This document shows, one piece after another, positions 41,355 through 52,119 of a stretch of 59,589 nt of DNA (the first letter of the stretch is position 1; each line of letters begins with the position of its first letter). The notes under the pieces were generated by a model that worked only from the letters and a program-made list of their open reading frames with translations, did not search any database and was not told where the DNA came from. The position numbers were made by a program, and so were the translations under genes. Origin of the DNA: Folioceros fuciformis (taxonomy: Eukaryota; Anthocerotophyta; Anthocerotopsida; Anthocerotales); contig JBNGIO010005407.1 of the NCBI GenBank assembly GCA_049999805.1, forward strand, positions 1 to 59,589, written 5' to 3'.

Positions 41355-41866
41355 GTCCGTCCCCCCGGCCCCTGCCCCGCCAAAGCCCCTCCTTTCTCAG
41401 CCTCTCTTCACCTTGCAAACGCTGCTGGAGTACGACAGTCTTCCACTTCCTGTAATCCCATTCAATTCCGGCACTACAGAACCTGTAGCAGATTTCAACC
41501 TATGCTTCACGCACTTCCAAGGTCATCTTTCGCCATACGCCGGATTCCTGAGGTTGGAGACGGCAAGTTGGCGCGCGTCCGGTGGTGGTATAAAATACAC
41601 GGCAATTGCTAAACTTGAACTTTCGCTGCAAGTTGAGAATGTTCTGTTTGCGACGCGCTGACGATAGCGAGATCAGGGAGGGAGGAGTTGTGGCGGATGT
41701 GCTGCTTAAACCAGATTGCTCTTTGCACTGCGAGCTGATTTGCTGAAAGTGAGTGACGCGGCTAGTGTTGTGTGAGATACCTATGTCTGGCGTCAAGTCT
41801 GATTCCTGTGAAGCCGGATCTAAGAATGGCCTGGTGCTGCCATCCGAGGATTGATGCTGCTGCTTT
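41355..41866. promoter_or_regulatory. Divergent VPS24/uncharacterised-gene region
   Basis: About 510 bp between VPS24 (minus) and the uncharacterised gene (plus). Presumed promoters for both; no motif assigned. Confidence 0.35.
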
Positions 41867-42859
41867 ATGGAGAGGCGATCTACATCCACTGGAGTGTCAT
41901 ATGGGTCTGTCCATGTGCTGGCAGAAAAGGAGGAAGCGGCGTGGAGCAAGGCCCGGAGAAAAGGCGGGGCACGGAGGATATCCAGTTTGCTTACCAGGCT
42001 GAAGGAGAGAATTCAGCTACGGCGACGATCCCCTGCTTCTGTGAACGATTTCGTGAGAGCCGCTGTGCAGCCTTCGGCGCCACCGATGCATCTCATGGTG
42101 CCAGAGCAGGGTCTGTCGTACACTACTTCGGTCTCACATGATATGAGGGTTGCCTCTCTCCCCGTGCAACACGTTGTGCACCAAGAGCCATGCCAGCAGC
42201 AGCTAAAGCAGCAGCACATCTCCGTAGAGCAGCAGCCCTCTGTGGTCCAGGCAGGCAGCTGCGGAGATCTGTCATGGTTGTGGGACTTTTACAGCATAGA
42301 TTGGAATCCAAAGGAGTACCATGTGAAGTTCCGGCAGCATTTGCAAGGGTACAGGATTGGAGCAAACTTGAGGATGACAGGTTTGGGAAAGGCAGACCCT
42401 GTTGGCTCTGGGAGTTCTCCGCTTGGTCTCGCTGTCCTTGGCTATCAGGTCCAGGGACTTGACACAAAGCTTGTGTTGAAACCGGCCGCAACAGATCGGA
42501 AGTGGAAGATTATATGGGAGCCTCAGTACACCGATGTCCGTTTGCTGACCAAGAAAATCCCACTGTGTCCCTGGGTGAACCTGCAAGTTGGGTTGGGTCA
42601 CAACTTCCAAGACGGTACAACAGGTTGGAAGTGGAAGCTCACCACATCTTTGTGGGGCTCGACCGTCAACCAGATCCAGCATAAAACATCATTTCCTACT
42701 TGTCCTGGTCTGGATTTCCGTGTGGGCTGGAATGCAGAGTACTCCTTGCCTGACATCCATGGTGGACTGGGCACTGGTGAGCCCATCCTCGGAATGAACA
42801 TTGGTCACCTACACGGTTCCCTGGAGAGGCTAGAGGCCATTTTTACCAGACGTAGCTGA
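41867..42859 (+). CDS. Conserved plant protein, function unknown
   Basis: A 330-residue single-exon frame. The first about 130 residues are basic and Gln/Ser-rich (poorly conserved in appearance, possible targeting or disordered region). The remainder is compact: 'LSWLWDFYSIDWNPKEYHVKF', many alternating hydrophobic/Gly stretches ('YRIGANLRMTGLG', 'VNLQVGLGHNF', 'LDFRVGWNAEY') and a terminal 'GLGTGEPILGMNIGHLHGSL'. The alternation suggests antiparallel beta strands, perhaps a membrane beta-barrel-like or lipid-binding sheet, but this is inference. I recall similar unnamed plant proteins and give no function. True start could be a later Met; 41867 is simply the first in frame. It is divergent from VPS24. 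Confidence 0.7.
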   Translation: MERRSTSTGVSYGSVHVLAEKEEAAWSKARRKGGARRISSLLTRLKERIQLRRRSPASVNDFVRAAVQPSAPPMHLMVPEQGLSYTTSVSHDMRVASLPVQHVVHQEPCQQQLKQQHISVEQQPSVVQAGSCGDLSWLWDFYSIDWNPKEYHVKFRQHLQGYRIGANLRMTGLGKADPVGSGSSPLGLAVLGYQVQGLDTKLVLKPAATDRKWKIIWEPQYTDVRLLTKKIPLCPWVNLQVGLGHNFQDGTTGWKWKLTTSLWGSTVNQIQHKTSFPTCPGLDFRVGWNAEYSLPDIHGGLGTGEPILGMNIGHLHGSLERLEAIFTRRS

Positions 42860-43784
42860 TGACGTTGCCTGCAAAGCTAAACCGTACAACTTGACAGCTT
42901 TCGGCAATTAACAACATGCAGTAGGTCATTGGTAGCCCGTGTGCACCTGGATACCACAGTCAACCACACTATTCCAATCTAGGAGGAACAGATACCGTAA
43001 AAGAGGCAGAGGGGCGAGTTAGAAAATTTGAGAGACCCACAGCTGAAAAACGTACAAGAAGGTCCAGTTTCTGTGGTTCACCATTCTGACATGGATCCAA
43101 GACACGCGTCCCCTCGTCTCAGTGCATTCCACGTGTTGCTTTTTTATCCACAAAACTATGGCCTGTTCCTTGCCGCGTGATCTGATCACTAGGACATGTT
43201 GTTCAGTTATAGCACAGTCCCCTAACGGATTAGTTGGAGAGTTCGGAATGTCTGGGATTGATTAACGTTGTGGGGTTTTACAGGAGACCTTATCAACAAT
43301 TTTATCATACAAGAAGAAGTCTCTTGGTCTAGGTGCCCTACATATGCATGTTCAATCTCTACTTGCCATAGCAAGAACGAGGAAGCACTATCAGGTTAAT
43401 GGTCGCATCACAGATAGACCCTAATGCGAAAGAGATGAAAAATTAGAAGAAAAACGAGGAGATGGGAGGAATGGTCGTAATCCGAGGTGTTTGTGCTTTG
43501 CCCAGTAGCAGCGAGCCAGAATGTTGAGCGAGCCTAATTCCACGGAGCCTCATTTGTGAAATAACTGCCTTGGTTAAATGAATGGGTCCGTTTCGGGAAT
43601 TCTGACATGCAGCTCGAAGCGCATCTTTGTGGTGGATACGAAATACCTCTGTAGTGGGAGCGTGATATGCATTGACAAGTCCATCTGTGACAATAGCAAG
43701 CTGTTGAGGGACCAGGGAGAGCAGGATTTGAACTTGGTGTCGAACAGTAGCTGGGGGAGCCCGAGGTGCTATCGTCTTGGGAGG
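42860..43784. other. Intergenic, branching-enzyme promoter side
   Basis: About 920 bp with no supported gene. A frame open from 43578 into the branching-enzyme start is upstream of the plausible transit-peptide Met and is treated as 5' UTR. Confidence 0.45.
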
Positions 43785-46700
43785 ATGGCCTGGACAGTGC
43801 CCAGACCGGCTGCCTCCACAGCAGCCTCGCATTGCGCCAGGGCGTCCCCCCTCTGTCCCTGCTCCTCCTCTTCCTCCTCAGCCAGAGCAGGTTTCAGACC
43901 CTCTTGCCCCCCGCCCAAGCTGCTCTCGACGTCCGGCAATTTCACGCCTCTTAGGAACAGATTAGCACCAGGAACCCGGTGCCTGGCAGCCCCTTGGGCC
44001 AGGATTGTACGGGCCGAGGCTTCGCCGGCTGACGCTGCGTCTGCGACTGTGGACGCTGCTGATGGGGTGGAGGAAACTGAGATAATCGCCCAGAAAATTC
44101 AGGTTTAGCCCAACTGGATATGGCGTCTTTCTGCTCTGTGTGATGCAATTGCGTGCCGCAGGGACTTGGGTCTGTAGTAACGTGTGAGAATGCACTTTGC
44201 TGGGCGTGTGCAGTCTCTGCGGGATGAGAACGAGAGATTGCGGCAGTCGATATCATACGTTGAGAGCCTGCCCACGGTGGTGCCCCCGCCGGGAGATGGC
44301 CAGAGGATTTACGAGATTGACCCTTATCTGAAGAATCACAAGGACCATCTGGATTACAGGTGCACAATTGTTTGCAGTTTGAATTTCTCTGGACAGAGGA
44401 GCACGATTTTGATGTGATCAGTTACATCGTGCCTTGTGCACTGACGCAGATATGCACAGTACAAGAAGACGAGGCACGCCATCGACCAACATGAAGGTGG
44501 ACTGGAGTCTTTTTCCAGGGGATATGAGAAACTGGGATTCACCGCAAGGTCGGCCTCACTTTCTGCTGTATGGAATTAGGGTGGTGGGGTCCAGCGGATT
44601 CTGATTGCATGTTGGTTGGCATGTGCAGTCCTGCGGGGATCACCTACAGGGAATGGGCACCTGGAGCATCGGTTGGTCCTGAATTATGAATTCTAAAGCA
44701 TATCGCTGCCTCTTGTACCTGATAGCTTGCGGCAACTTGTGGTATCTCAGTGGTTTCCACCTGTGACGCTGTCTTGGCTGTGTCCGTGCTATTTCTGCAG
44801 AGTGCCTCGGTAACCGGAGATTTCAACAATTGGAATGCATCGGCAGATCCGATGAAGAAGGTGCCACCTGGATCCTGTTTTTTACTTTGTAGGGAAGCTT
44901 GTTGCGATGTCTTAATGTTCCTTCCATCGGTGCATTCCTCAATCAGAGGAGTGTTGGTTTCTCTGCAGAATGAGTTCGGCATTTGGGAAGTATTCTTGCC
45001 GAACAATGCAGATGGATCACCTGCCATTCCCCATGGCTCTCGGGTGAAGGTACGAAGAGTCTTTTGTAGTTCACTCAATCTTTTGGTATGCAGACAACAG
45101 CGATGCATTGCGGCTAACCCTAAACCCTGTATGTCAACAGATTCACATGAGTACACCCTCTGGCCCAAAGGATGCCATTCCTGCGTGGATCAAATTTGCA
45201 GTACAAGCACCAGGCGAGATACCTTACAACGGGATATACTATGACCCACCACCTGAGGTACGCAAATCTGTACCTATGTTCGCAGATGCAGGGTAGCCCG
45301 GGCTTCCGTCGAAATATGCAAGGCTGATTTCATCATCTCTCGCCTGTGCACAGGAAAAGTACACCTTCCAGTATCCTCGACCTAGTCGGCCAACGTCTTT
45401 GCGTATCTATGAGGCCCATGTTGGTATGAGCAGTACGGTATGTACCCCAGTGGGCAGCACATCTGAAGCTCCATGCTCGGATGGGGAATAGTTGGTCATA
45501 ATTGTTCATACCAATGGGTTGTATCTTGTGCAGGAGCCCAAGGTCAATTCATATCTAGAGTTTAGGGATCATGTGCTACCACGTATCAAAAGACTTGGAT
45601 ATAATGCTGTTCAGCTCATGGCCATCCAGGAACATGCGTACTACGGCAGCTTCGGGTGAAGATCTTACCCTTCCTGTACTTCTTTGTGTTGTAGACCCGA
45701 AAGTCTGATATTTCCATGCTGGCTGACAAGAACATTGATGTGAATATTCCCATTTGTCTTTGTGAAAGTCGGCAGAACTTGTCTCCAGCACTGGAGATAG
45801 AGGGGATGAGCACGAAAGTGTAGAGCTTGCTTGTTTTTCTGGCATTCGCTTGATAGGTCAGCAGTCATACTGAGCCACGGTCTCGTATGAGGGCTGTCAC
45901 ATCTTGTGGCTGAAGATGAATCCGAGGTTGAGTAACCCGTTGATTGCCTTTTCATGTGCAGGTATCACGTGACAAACTTCTTTGCAGTGAGCAGTCGCTG
46001 TGGGACACCAGATGAGCTGAAGAGTCTCATTGATAAGGCCCATGAGCTGGGTATTGTTGTGCTGATGGATGTTGTTCACAGGTGCGCATTCTGTAACGTA
46101 TGATGTGTTGAAGAGAATGACTTAGCTGCTTCCATTTGGGTTGGTTTCCTCACAACATCACACGGCAGTCATGCTTCCAACAATGTGCTTGACGGTCTCA
46201 ACATGTTTGACGGGACGGACTCCCACTACTTTCACTCTGGAGCACGTGGCTATCATTGGATGTGGGATTCCCGTCTGTTCAACTACGGTAGCTGGGAGGT
46301 TGAATGTCTTGGCCTATCCTCAATTGATTGCTGACGTGGAAATTTCTGCAAGCTGCTTGCGCTCTAATGTTTTATGTGTTGCTTCGTTTTCCAGGTTATG
46401 AGGTTTTTGTTGTCCAATCTTCGTTGGTGGATGGAAGAGTATAGGTTTGACGGATTCCGTTTTGATGGAGTAACATCCATGATGTACACCCATCATGGGC
46501 TGCAGGCATGTAACTCTCTTGATCTTTTTGCCTGAAGAAAAGGTAGGCTGCACGGTCTAATGTTGCTTGTTTTCTGAATCAGATGGAATTCACAGGCAAC
46601 TACAAGGAGTATTTTGGACTATCAACTGATGTTGATGCCGTGGTGTACCTGATGCTTGCCAACGACCTGCTACACGGTCTCTACCCAGATTGCATCACAA

Positions 46701-48561
46701 TTGGTGAAGATGTATGTGTCTGATTGAAACACGGGGGCACCCTGCCTAGGCAACTCAGTAAAAGAGATTATTTGACAGCTAGAGTAGATGGAGTCCACCT
46801 TTGCGCCATTTCAGGTTTTTCAGTGGAATCATTCTGTGGCACGATGTGTTTCTGTGTGGCATGTTGTAGGTTAGTGGTATGCCCACGTTCTGTCGGCCAG
46901 TGAGCGAAGGTGGAGTGGGGTTTGACTATCGTTTGCAAATGGCGATTGCTGACAAATGGATCGAGCTGCTCTCCAAGTAAGCTTCAGATCTTGCCAATGC
47001 TCGCGTCATGAAAAACGTTTGAAGCTCGTTCTGAGCCTAAGTGTTCTTTAAGGCATTAAAGAGAAGCACTTCTATGGATCTCTTAAGTGTTTGCAATATC
47101 TGCAGGCAGAGGGACGAAGAATGGAAAATGGGTGATGTTGTGTACACATTGACCAACAGACGTTGGTTGGAAAAATGCGTGGCGTATGCTGAGAGCCATG
47201 ATCAAGCTCTTGTTGGAGATAAAACCCTAGCATTTTGGCTAATGGACAAGGTAAGGTATCAGATATGTTCGTCCACATTTGGACAGTCTCGTCACTGCAC
47301 TCAGCAGGATCCAGCAGCTCTAATAACTTCCTCGCTCATCGACGCTGTTGTTGTCTGTAGGACATGTACCACTTTATGGCAGTAGATGGTCCAAGTACTT
47401 CTGCGATTGACAGAGGCATGGCCCTCCATAAGATGATTCGACTGATAACTATGGCTCTGGGAGGTGAAGGTTATTTGAACTTCATGGGCAACGAATTTGG
47501 TCACCCCGGTACATACCCTCGAGCTTGACCATACCGTTGTCCAGCATTCCACCTTGTACCTTGTGTCTTACCACTGTCGTTTCCCTTCACAGAGTGGATT
47601 GATTTCCCCAGGTGGGACCAAGTATTGCCAACTGGGAAGTTCGTTCCTGGAAATGGTGGCAGCTACGATAAATGCAGACGTCGATTTGATCTGGTGACTT
47701 CCTTCTTTCCACCTGTTGTTTTCCTCTGACCTTTTTGTACGAGGAAGAGACTAACTGGAATCAAGTCGTCGATTGCATGCAGGGTGATGCAGCGTACCTC
47801 AGGTACAGCCGGCTACAGGAGTTCGATGCGAGCATGCAGAAGTTGGAGGAGATTTACAAGGTATTTGATGGACCTTTCTGAATTGCAATCGTCTCAAGCA
47901 ATAGTATTACCTTATCTGTTCAGTCTCGAGTTGTACCCTGGAATGGTCAATTTACACGTTGTCGTGTCCCAATGAACTCGCAGTTCATGGTGTCGGACCA
48001 TCAATACATTTCCCGCAAAGATGAGGGTGACAGGGTGATCATATTTGAAAAAGGAGAGCTTGTTTTCGTGTTCAACTTCCACTGGGAGAAGAGCTACACT
48101 AATTACCGAGTGGGCTGCATCAAGCCCGGTAAATACAAGGTACCGTCCCGTCCCGGGGTCTTTAATCTAAAATATGGCCATCTCCAGAAAGTGAATGTCA
48201 AGTTTTTGCTCATCCATCCACACGGAAGTGGATGGCTCTTGATGCGTCTCCTTGACGTGAAAGCTGTCCTGCGTGCAGATAGTATTAGACTCCGATGAAT
48301 CTCGGTTTGGTGGGTTTGCAAGAATAGACAGCAACGCTGATTACTTCTCCTCAGTAAGTTCTCTCCTTCAACTTACGTGTTCCCATTTTGGTTTGGTAAG
48401 AAGCCGATGATCCCCGTTTGTTCCAGTTGTAAGAAATGATCGGCCAACATTTGTGTGATGAGCAGGAAGGGTGGTATGACGATCGCCCACATTCATTCCA
48501 GGTGTACTCTCCATCGAGGACTGCTGTCGTATATGGCCATGTTTCTGGTGATGGCGAGTGA
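43785..48561 (+). CDS. SBE2: Starch-branching enzyme, class II type
   Basis: Twenty-one exons (first 43785-44102, last 48466-48561), predicted 821 residues, every junction phase-checked. The plastid enzyme cuts alpha-1,4-glucan chains and rejoins them by alpha-1,6 bonds during amylopectin synthesis. Visible: Ser/Pro-rich transit peptide (1 to about 75); CBM48 ('[20 protein letters not shown]'); GH13 barrel with 'MDVVHSHAS' (one intron inside), '[15 protein letters not shown]' containing the nucleophile Asp, 'ITIGEDVSG' with the acid Glu, and '[13 protein letters not shown]' with the third catalytic Asp; C-terminal all-beta domain to '[12 protein letters not shown]'. The N-terminal extension and '[17 protein letters not shown]' match plant SBEII. 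Exon 12 ends 'ctgcag' before 'gcatgt', implying a GC-AG intron (46506-46582). Other exons: 44214-44359, 44450-44548, 44629-44671, 44801-44860, 44969-45049, 45141-45257, 45354-45437, 45534-45655, 45962-46081, 46169-46298, 46395-46505, 46583-46711, 46870-46976, 47106-47250, 47361-47508, 47593-47693, 47783-47860, 47984-48139, 48279-48353. Confidence 0.96.
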
Positions 48562-49632
48562 AACATGGAAACGAGCTTGCTCCATTGAGCCGGAGAGCTG
48601 GTCGATGCTGTCGTAGTGTTTAGGACGTAGATCGTAGGTGTATCTTCCAAGTTGTCTTTCATTTTTCTCAGTGTAGTGATTGAACAGGGTGATCCACCCT
48701 CTTCAGTGTATAGCACATACCATTGTTTATTTTGCCAACATCTCAGCTGTTGTGGATGCCTGTGGACCTTCACCCATGTATTAAAAAAGGACAAGAGGTC
48801 ACCGAAAATGGCCACTGACGAGGCAAACCAGAACACACTTACTGGTTCCATTCAGCTTTCAAATGCTGTATGCTACCGCGGTCAACTCATGTCATCGTGC
48901 AAAAAGCCTCAACGAAATTAATGGATGAAAACAAACCTCTAATCACAGGAACTTCTGTCAAGTTCGGCCACATACGGCGGGTTGCAGCGCTCAAAGCTCA
49001 TAGTTTTCTCAGTTGGAAAAGTTTAGTGGTCGGGAGTCAGGTGCACGGGTGGGCAGTTGTAAGGAGACTCACGCAGTCCTCCCCATTCTCATGAAAGCTG
49101 ATCTGTCAGTATATAGACGAAGTGCCCACCAACTCCAATTATAAGCTGACTTATCAGGATACTCACGCAAAGCTCCCCAAATCAAAAGATGGCTACAGTC
49201 GCAGCAGGACGTTTACACGATCCCCAACCGCCTCCGACAAATTGTGTCAGAAGCAGCATGTCTAGCCTCCCGAGAGTGCCACATGGGTGATCTATGTATT
49301 TTCATTCTTTCCTATATGAGGATACTTAGATATTGATGCTAGTTATTCCCTAAGCCCCAGGTACATGAGCAAGGAGGTGTGGAGGATTCTCCACATGCAC
49401 ATATGTAAGTTTAATTTTCCTCTAATTAATCTCTTGACTCTTCATGCGGTTAAGCGCATCTTCAACCTTATTCTTCTTTCGTTGTTTATACTTCACAGTC
49501 ATATCATACATAGTTAGAAAAACACCATAATTTTGTTTATACTTCACAGTCATATCATACATAGTTAGAAAAACACCATAATTTTTGAATGGTTGGACTA
49601 CACCATAATTAGCTTCTTCTATGATTTTTCTC
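48562..49632. other. Intergenic, no gene seen
   Basis: 3' flank of the branching-enzyme gene grading into AT-rich DNA next to the LINE tail. No gene recognised apart from the 51-bp duplication listed separately. Confidence 0.4.
49483..49586. repeat. 51-bp tandem duplication
   Basis: 'tgtttatacttcacagtcat' plus 31 further bases recurs at 49483 and 49534, essentially identical, so recent. Confidence 0.93.
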
Positions 49633-51444
49633 TTATTTATTTATTTATTTATTTATCATTAGGCATATGCAGCCGTGAGACTATGACACCGGAACCTGAA
49701 TCAAAAACATGATTGAATGGACACTTTGGGAAAGCGCAAAAGAAAGAGGATTAGAGCAAACAAAATAGCAAATCTAGATAGCTATGTCAATAAGCCTAAG
49801 TTAAGTAATCACCAATTGCCTTGAAGTAAGAGAGAAGTTTTTCCCTGAGTTTGGGAACACTAAGAAGTTGGCGGATATCGTAGTAAGAGCCTTGAAACAT
49901 TTGGATCCAAGTGTTGCGAGTGGCCATACACTGGCCAAGGATGTGGTGACAAGTTTCTTCTGAAGACCTGCATTTCCGACAAAAAGGATCCTCTATAATG
50001 TTGAATCTCCTAAAGTAAGCCCCAATAGCCATATGCCCAGTCCGAAGCTGGGTAAGAAATGATGAGAGCTTACGGTCATGGAGACCAAGACGTTGTAGCA
50101 CCGAGGCCGAGGGGCCACCAAGCACCACACTCTTAAGCGCAAAAGCCTTGGTCGAGGAAACCCACCGTAAACGCCACTCCTGTAGACTTGCAGCATGAAT
50201 TTGCTGGCGAGCTCTGGACACTGATAGGATCCGGTCTTCGTGGGAAATGGGAAGAAGAGTGGCAGCCTTGGCGGTTACATCTGCATGCTCATTACCAACT
50301 ATATTGTGATGGCCCGGAATCCAGTGGAGATTAAGGGAAACCTCCGGATGAGCAACCGAGAAGGCATGGAGAGATGTCCTAGCTTGGAGAGATATGGCTT
50401 GGGCTGGGTAAGCCGAAGTGTCCGTTAAAGACATGATAGCTGCTTGAATATCAAGGAAAATTGTAATTGATGAAATCCTAGGGATGGAAGCAAGGAGGGT
50501 GGGCAGGCATGAAATTGCTTTGACCACAGAGAGGAGTTCTGCCTCATAAACCCCGTAGTATGTTTCTAAACCAAAAGATAATTGGTGGACAATATCCCCA
50601 TTGAAGTAGAAAACAGTCGCGCCCCCAGCATGACCATCCAGAAGAGAACCATCAGTGTAAATGGCAAGGGCATCAGGAGTCAAAAGATGTAGGGAATGTG
50701 AGGCAATAGCAGAAGTGGGAGATTGTAAAATTACGATGGTTGTGGGTAAAGAAAGAGGAGAGGCCCAGGGAGGCACGAGTCGAAGAAAAATAGTCTCAAT
50801 GGCAGTGGAGGTGGGCAGTCCCAAAGCGGAGTACAGAGTACTAGAGGAAAGGAGTGTGAGGCGACTGCGGATAGCATTGTGGTAGAATTTTTTGTAGTTA
50901 GTCGTAGGAAGAAAGACTTGATGGATGGGGTGAGAGGGAGGGCAGGAGACGTTGCGGAGGAGAGAACGGAGAGAATGGCGTTGGAGGCGCAACTCCGTGG
51001 GCAGAAGAAAAGCTTCAAATTCCAGGGCATCAGTGGAGGTAGTTCGAAACGCACCAGTAATGGCCCTACAGGTTGGGCCCGTTGGAGGTGTTGAATGTGT
51101 GTACGACCTCCGTTGAACCAGACATTGTAGCCGTAATCGAGCTTGGGCAGGACAACACTGATGTATAATTGTCGAAGAAGCTTGGCATTGAGGCCCCAAA
51201 CTAACTTCCCAAGAGAGGTTATAGCTGACAAAGTACACATTGCGGAAGCTGAAATGATTTTTCTCTTAAGCAATATCTTAATGGATGCTGAAAACGAGGA
51301 TGTCATCGAAGGTTTTGGGGTTAAGGGAAATAGACACAAAATCATAGTCTCTTGTCCTAAAAATTGCTTTTCTACATGTATGTCCTTACGAATAATGGTT
51401 GGACCATCTTGTTTTTTATAAATTTTTTGTGTTTTAGAAGCCAT
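49633..51444 (-). mobile_element. 5'-truncated LINE with RNase H
   Basis: 3' half of a non-LTR retrotransposon on the minus strand. 51444 to about 51070 encodes the end of the reverse transcriptase ('LLRQLYISVVLPKLDYGYNV'). After a frameshift near 51070 the frame to 49796 continues ('RAITGAFRTTSTDALEFEAF') into an RNase H domain: 'IYTDGSLLDGHAGGA' (Asp), 'GVYEAELLSVVKAI' (Glu), 'IFLDIQAAI' (Asp) and 'HWIPGHHNIVGNEHADVTAK'. A Cys-His cluster ends it ('CRKCRSSEETCHHILGQC'). On the minus strand the stop is followed by a (AAAT)n run at 49656-49633, a typical LINE tail. 5' part (endonuclease, palm of RT) is missing. RNase H of the WIPGH-GNE-AD type is characteristic of I/Tad-like clades rather than the common plant L1. 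Confidence 0.88.
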
Positions 51445-51587
51445 ATACTATTGCTGCATGTTATACCTAGCCAAGAAGTGTGGTGTCTTCATTAAAGTCC
51501 TCTTTTAGTAATGGTCTAAGCGGCTTCAAGAAACCAAAGTCTCTAGCCCAATGCAAAAATATCTCGTTGGATTTTAGGAATGTAGAA

Positions 51588-51677
51588 CCATGGATGGTGC
51601 TTGCATGCCTTGGCCTTCACCTCCTCTTGCCTCCATGGATGGTGCTTGCATGCCTTGGCCTTCACCTCCTCTTGCCT
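51588..51677. repeat. 45-bp tandem duplication
   Basis: 'ccatggatggtgcttgcatg' plus 'ccttggccttcacctcctcttgcct' at 51588 and again at 51633. Confidence 0.95.
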
Positions 51678-52119
51678 CTACTTTATTCCTTTTGGATTGT
51701 GAACTTGCTGTGGTTGATGTGGTGTAATATTCAAGCTTCTTGCAATACCTTGTTCTCCAAATACAGAGTAAGATGAAAGAAAGATGGGATGCTAATGCCC
51801 ATCACACTTACTCAAACCAAGGGCCCTAACATGTGGGTGCGCACTTAGCCAACTCACCCTAAGGGTGCTGACATGCTAGTGCTGATATTGACCAAGCCTA
51901 GTCAACTCTTTGATCACTATGCTAGACTGGTGCTCACCTCTATCAATCATCTTAGGTGCATCCACAAGTCGGTGCCCAATCCTCCCAATCATGCCAAGAA
52001 TCACCACAAGGTTGCTTAGAGTGCTAACTTTGAGTAATAAAGACCAGTAGTTAGTACTTTAGGTGAGGAGGGTGGCTACTTGCAAGGTGTAGTGCTAGTG
52101 TCTAGAGTGTGTATTTTGC
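51678..52119. other. Spacer 5' of the gypsy element
   Basis: 'aagggccctaacatgtgggtgc' and 'aagggtgctgacatgctagtgc' (about 51820 and 51870) are diverged copies of one word. The 5' LTR, PBS or gag of the downstream element would be expected here but could not be recognised. Confidence 0.35.

Noticed and set aside
43681-43745. Possible tRNA ('gcaggatttgaacttgg')
   Set aside because: Looks like a T-loop complement, but no T-stem or acceptor pairing can be formed.
43578-43784. In-frame extension of the branching enzyme
   Set aside because: The sequence is not transit-peptide-like, whereas the Met at 43785 begins a typical plastid transit peptide.
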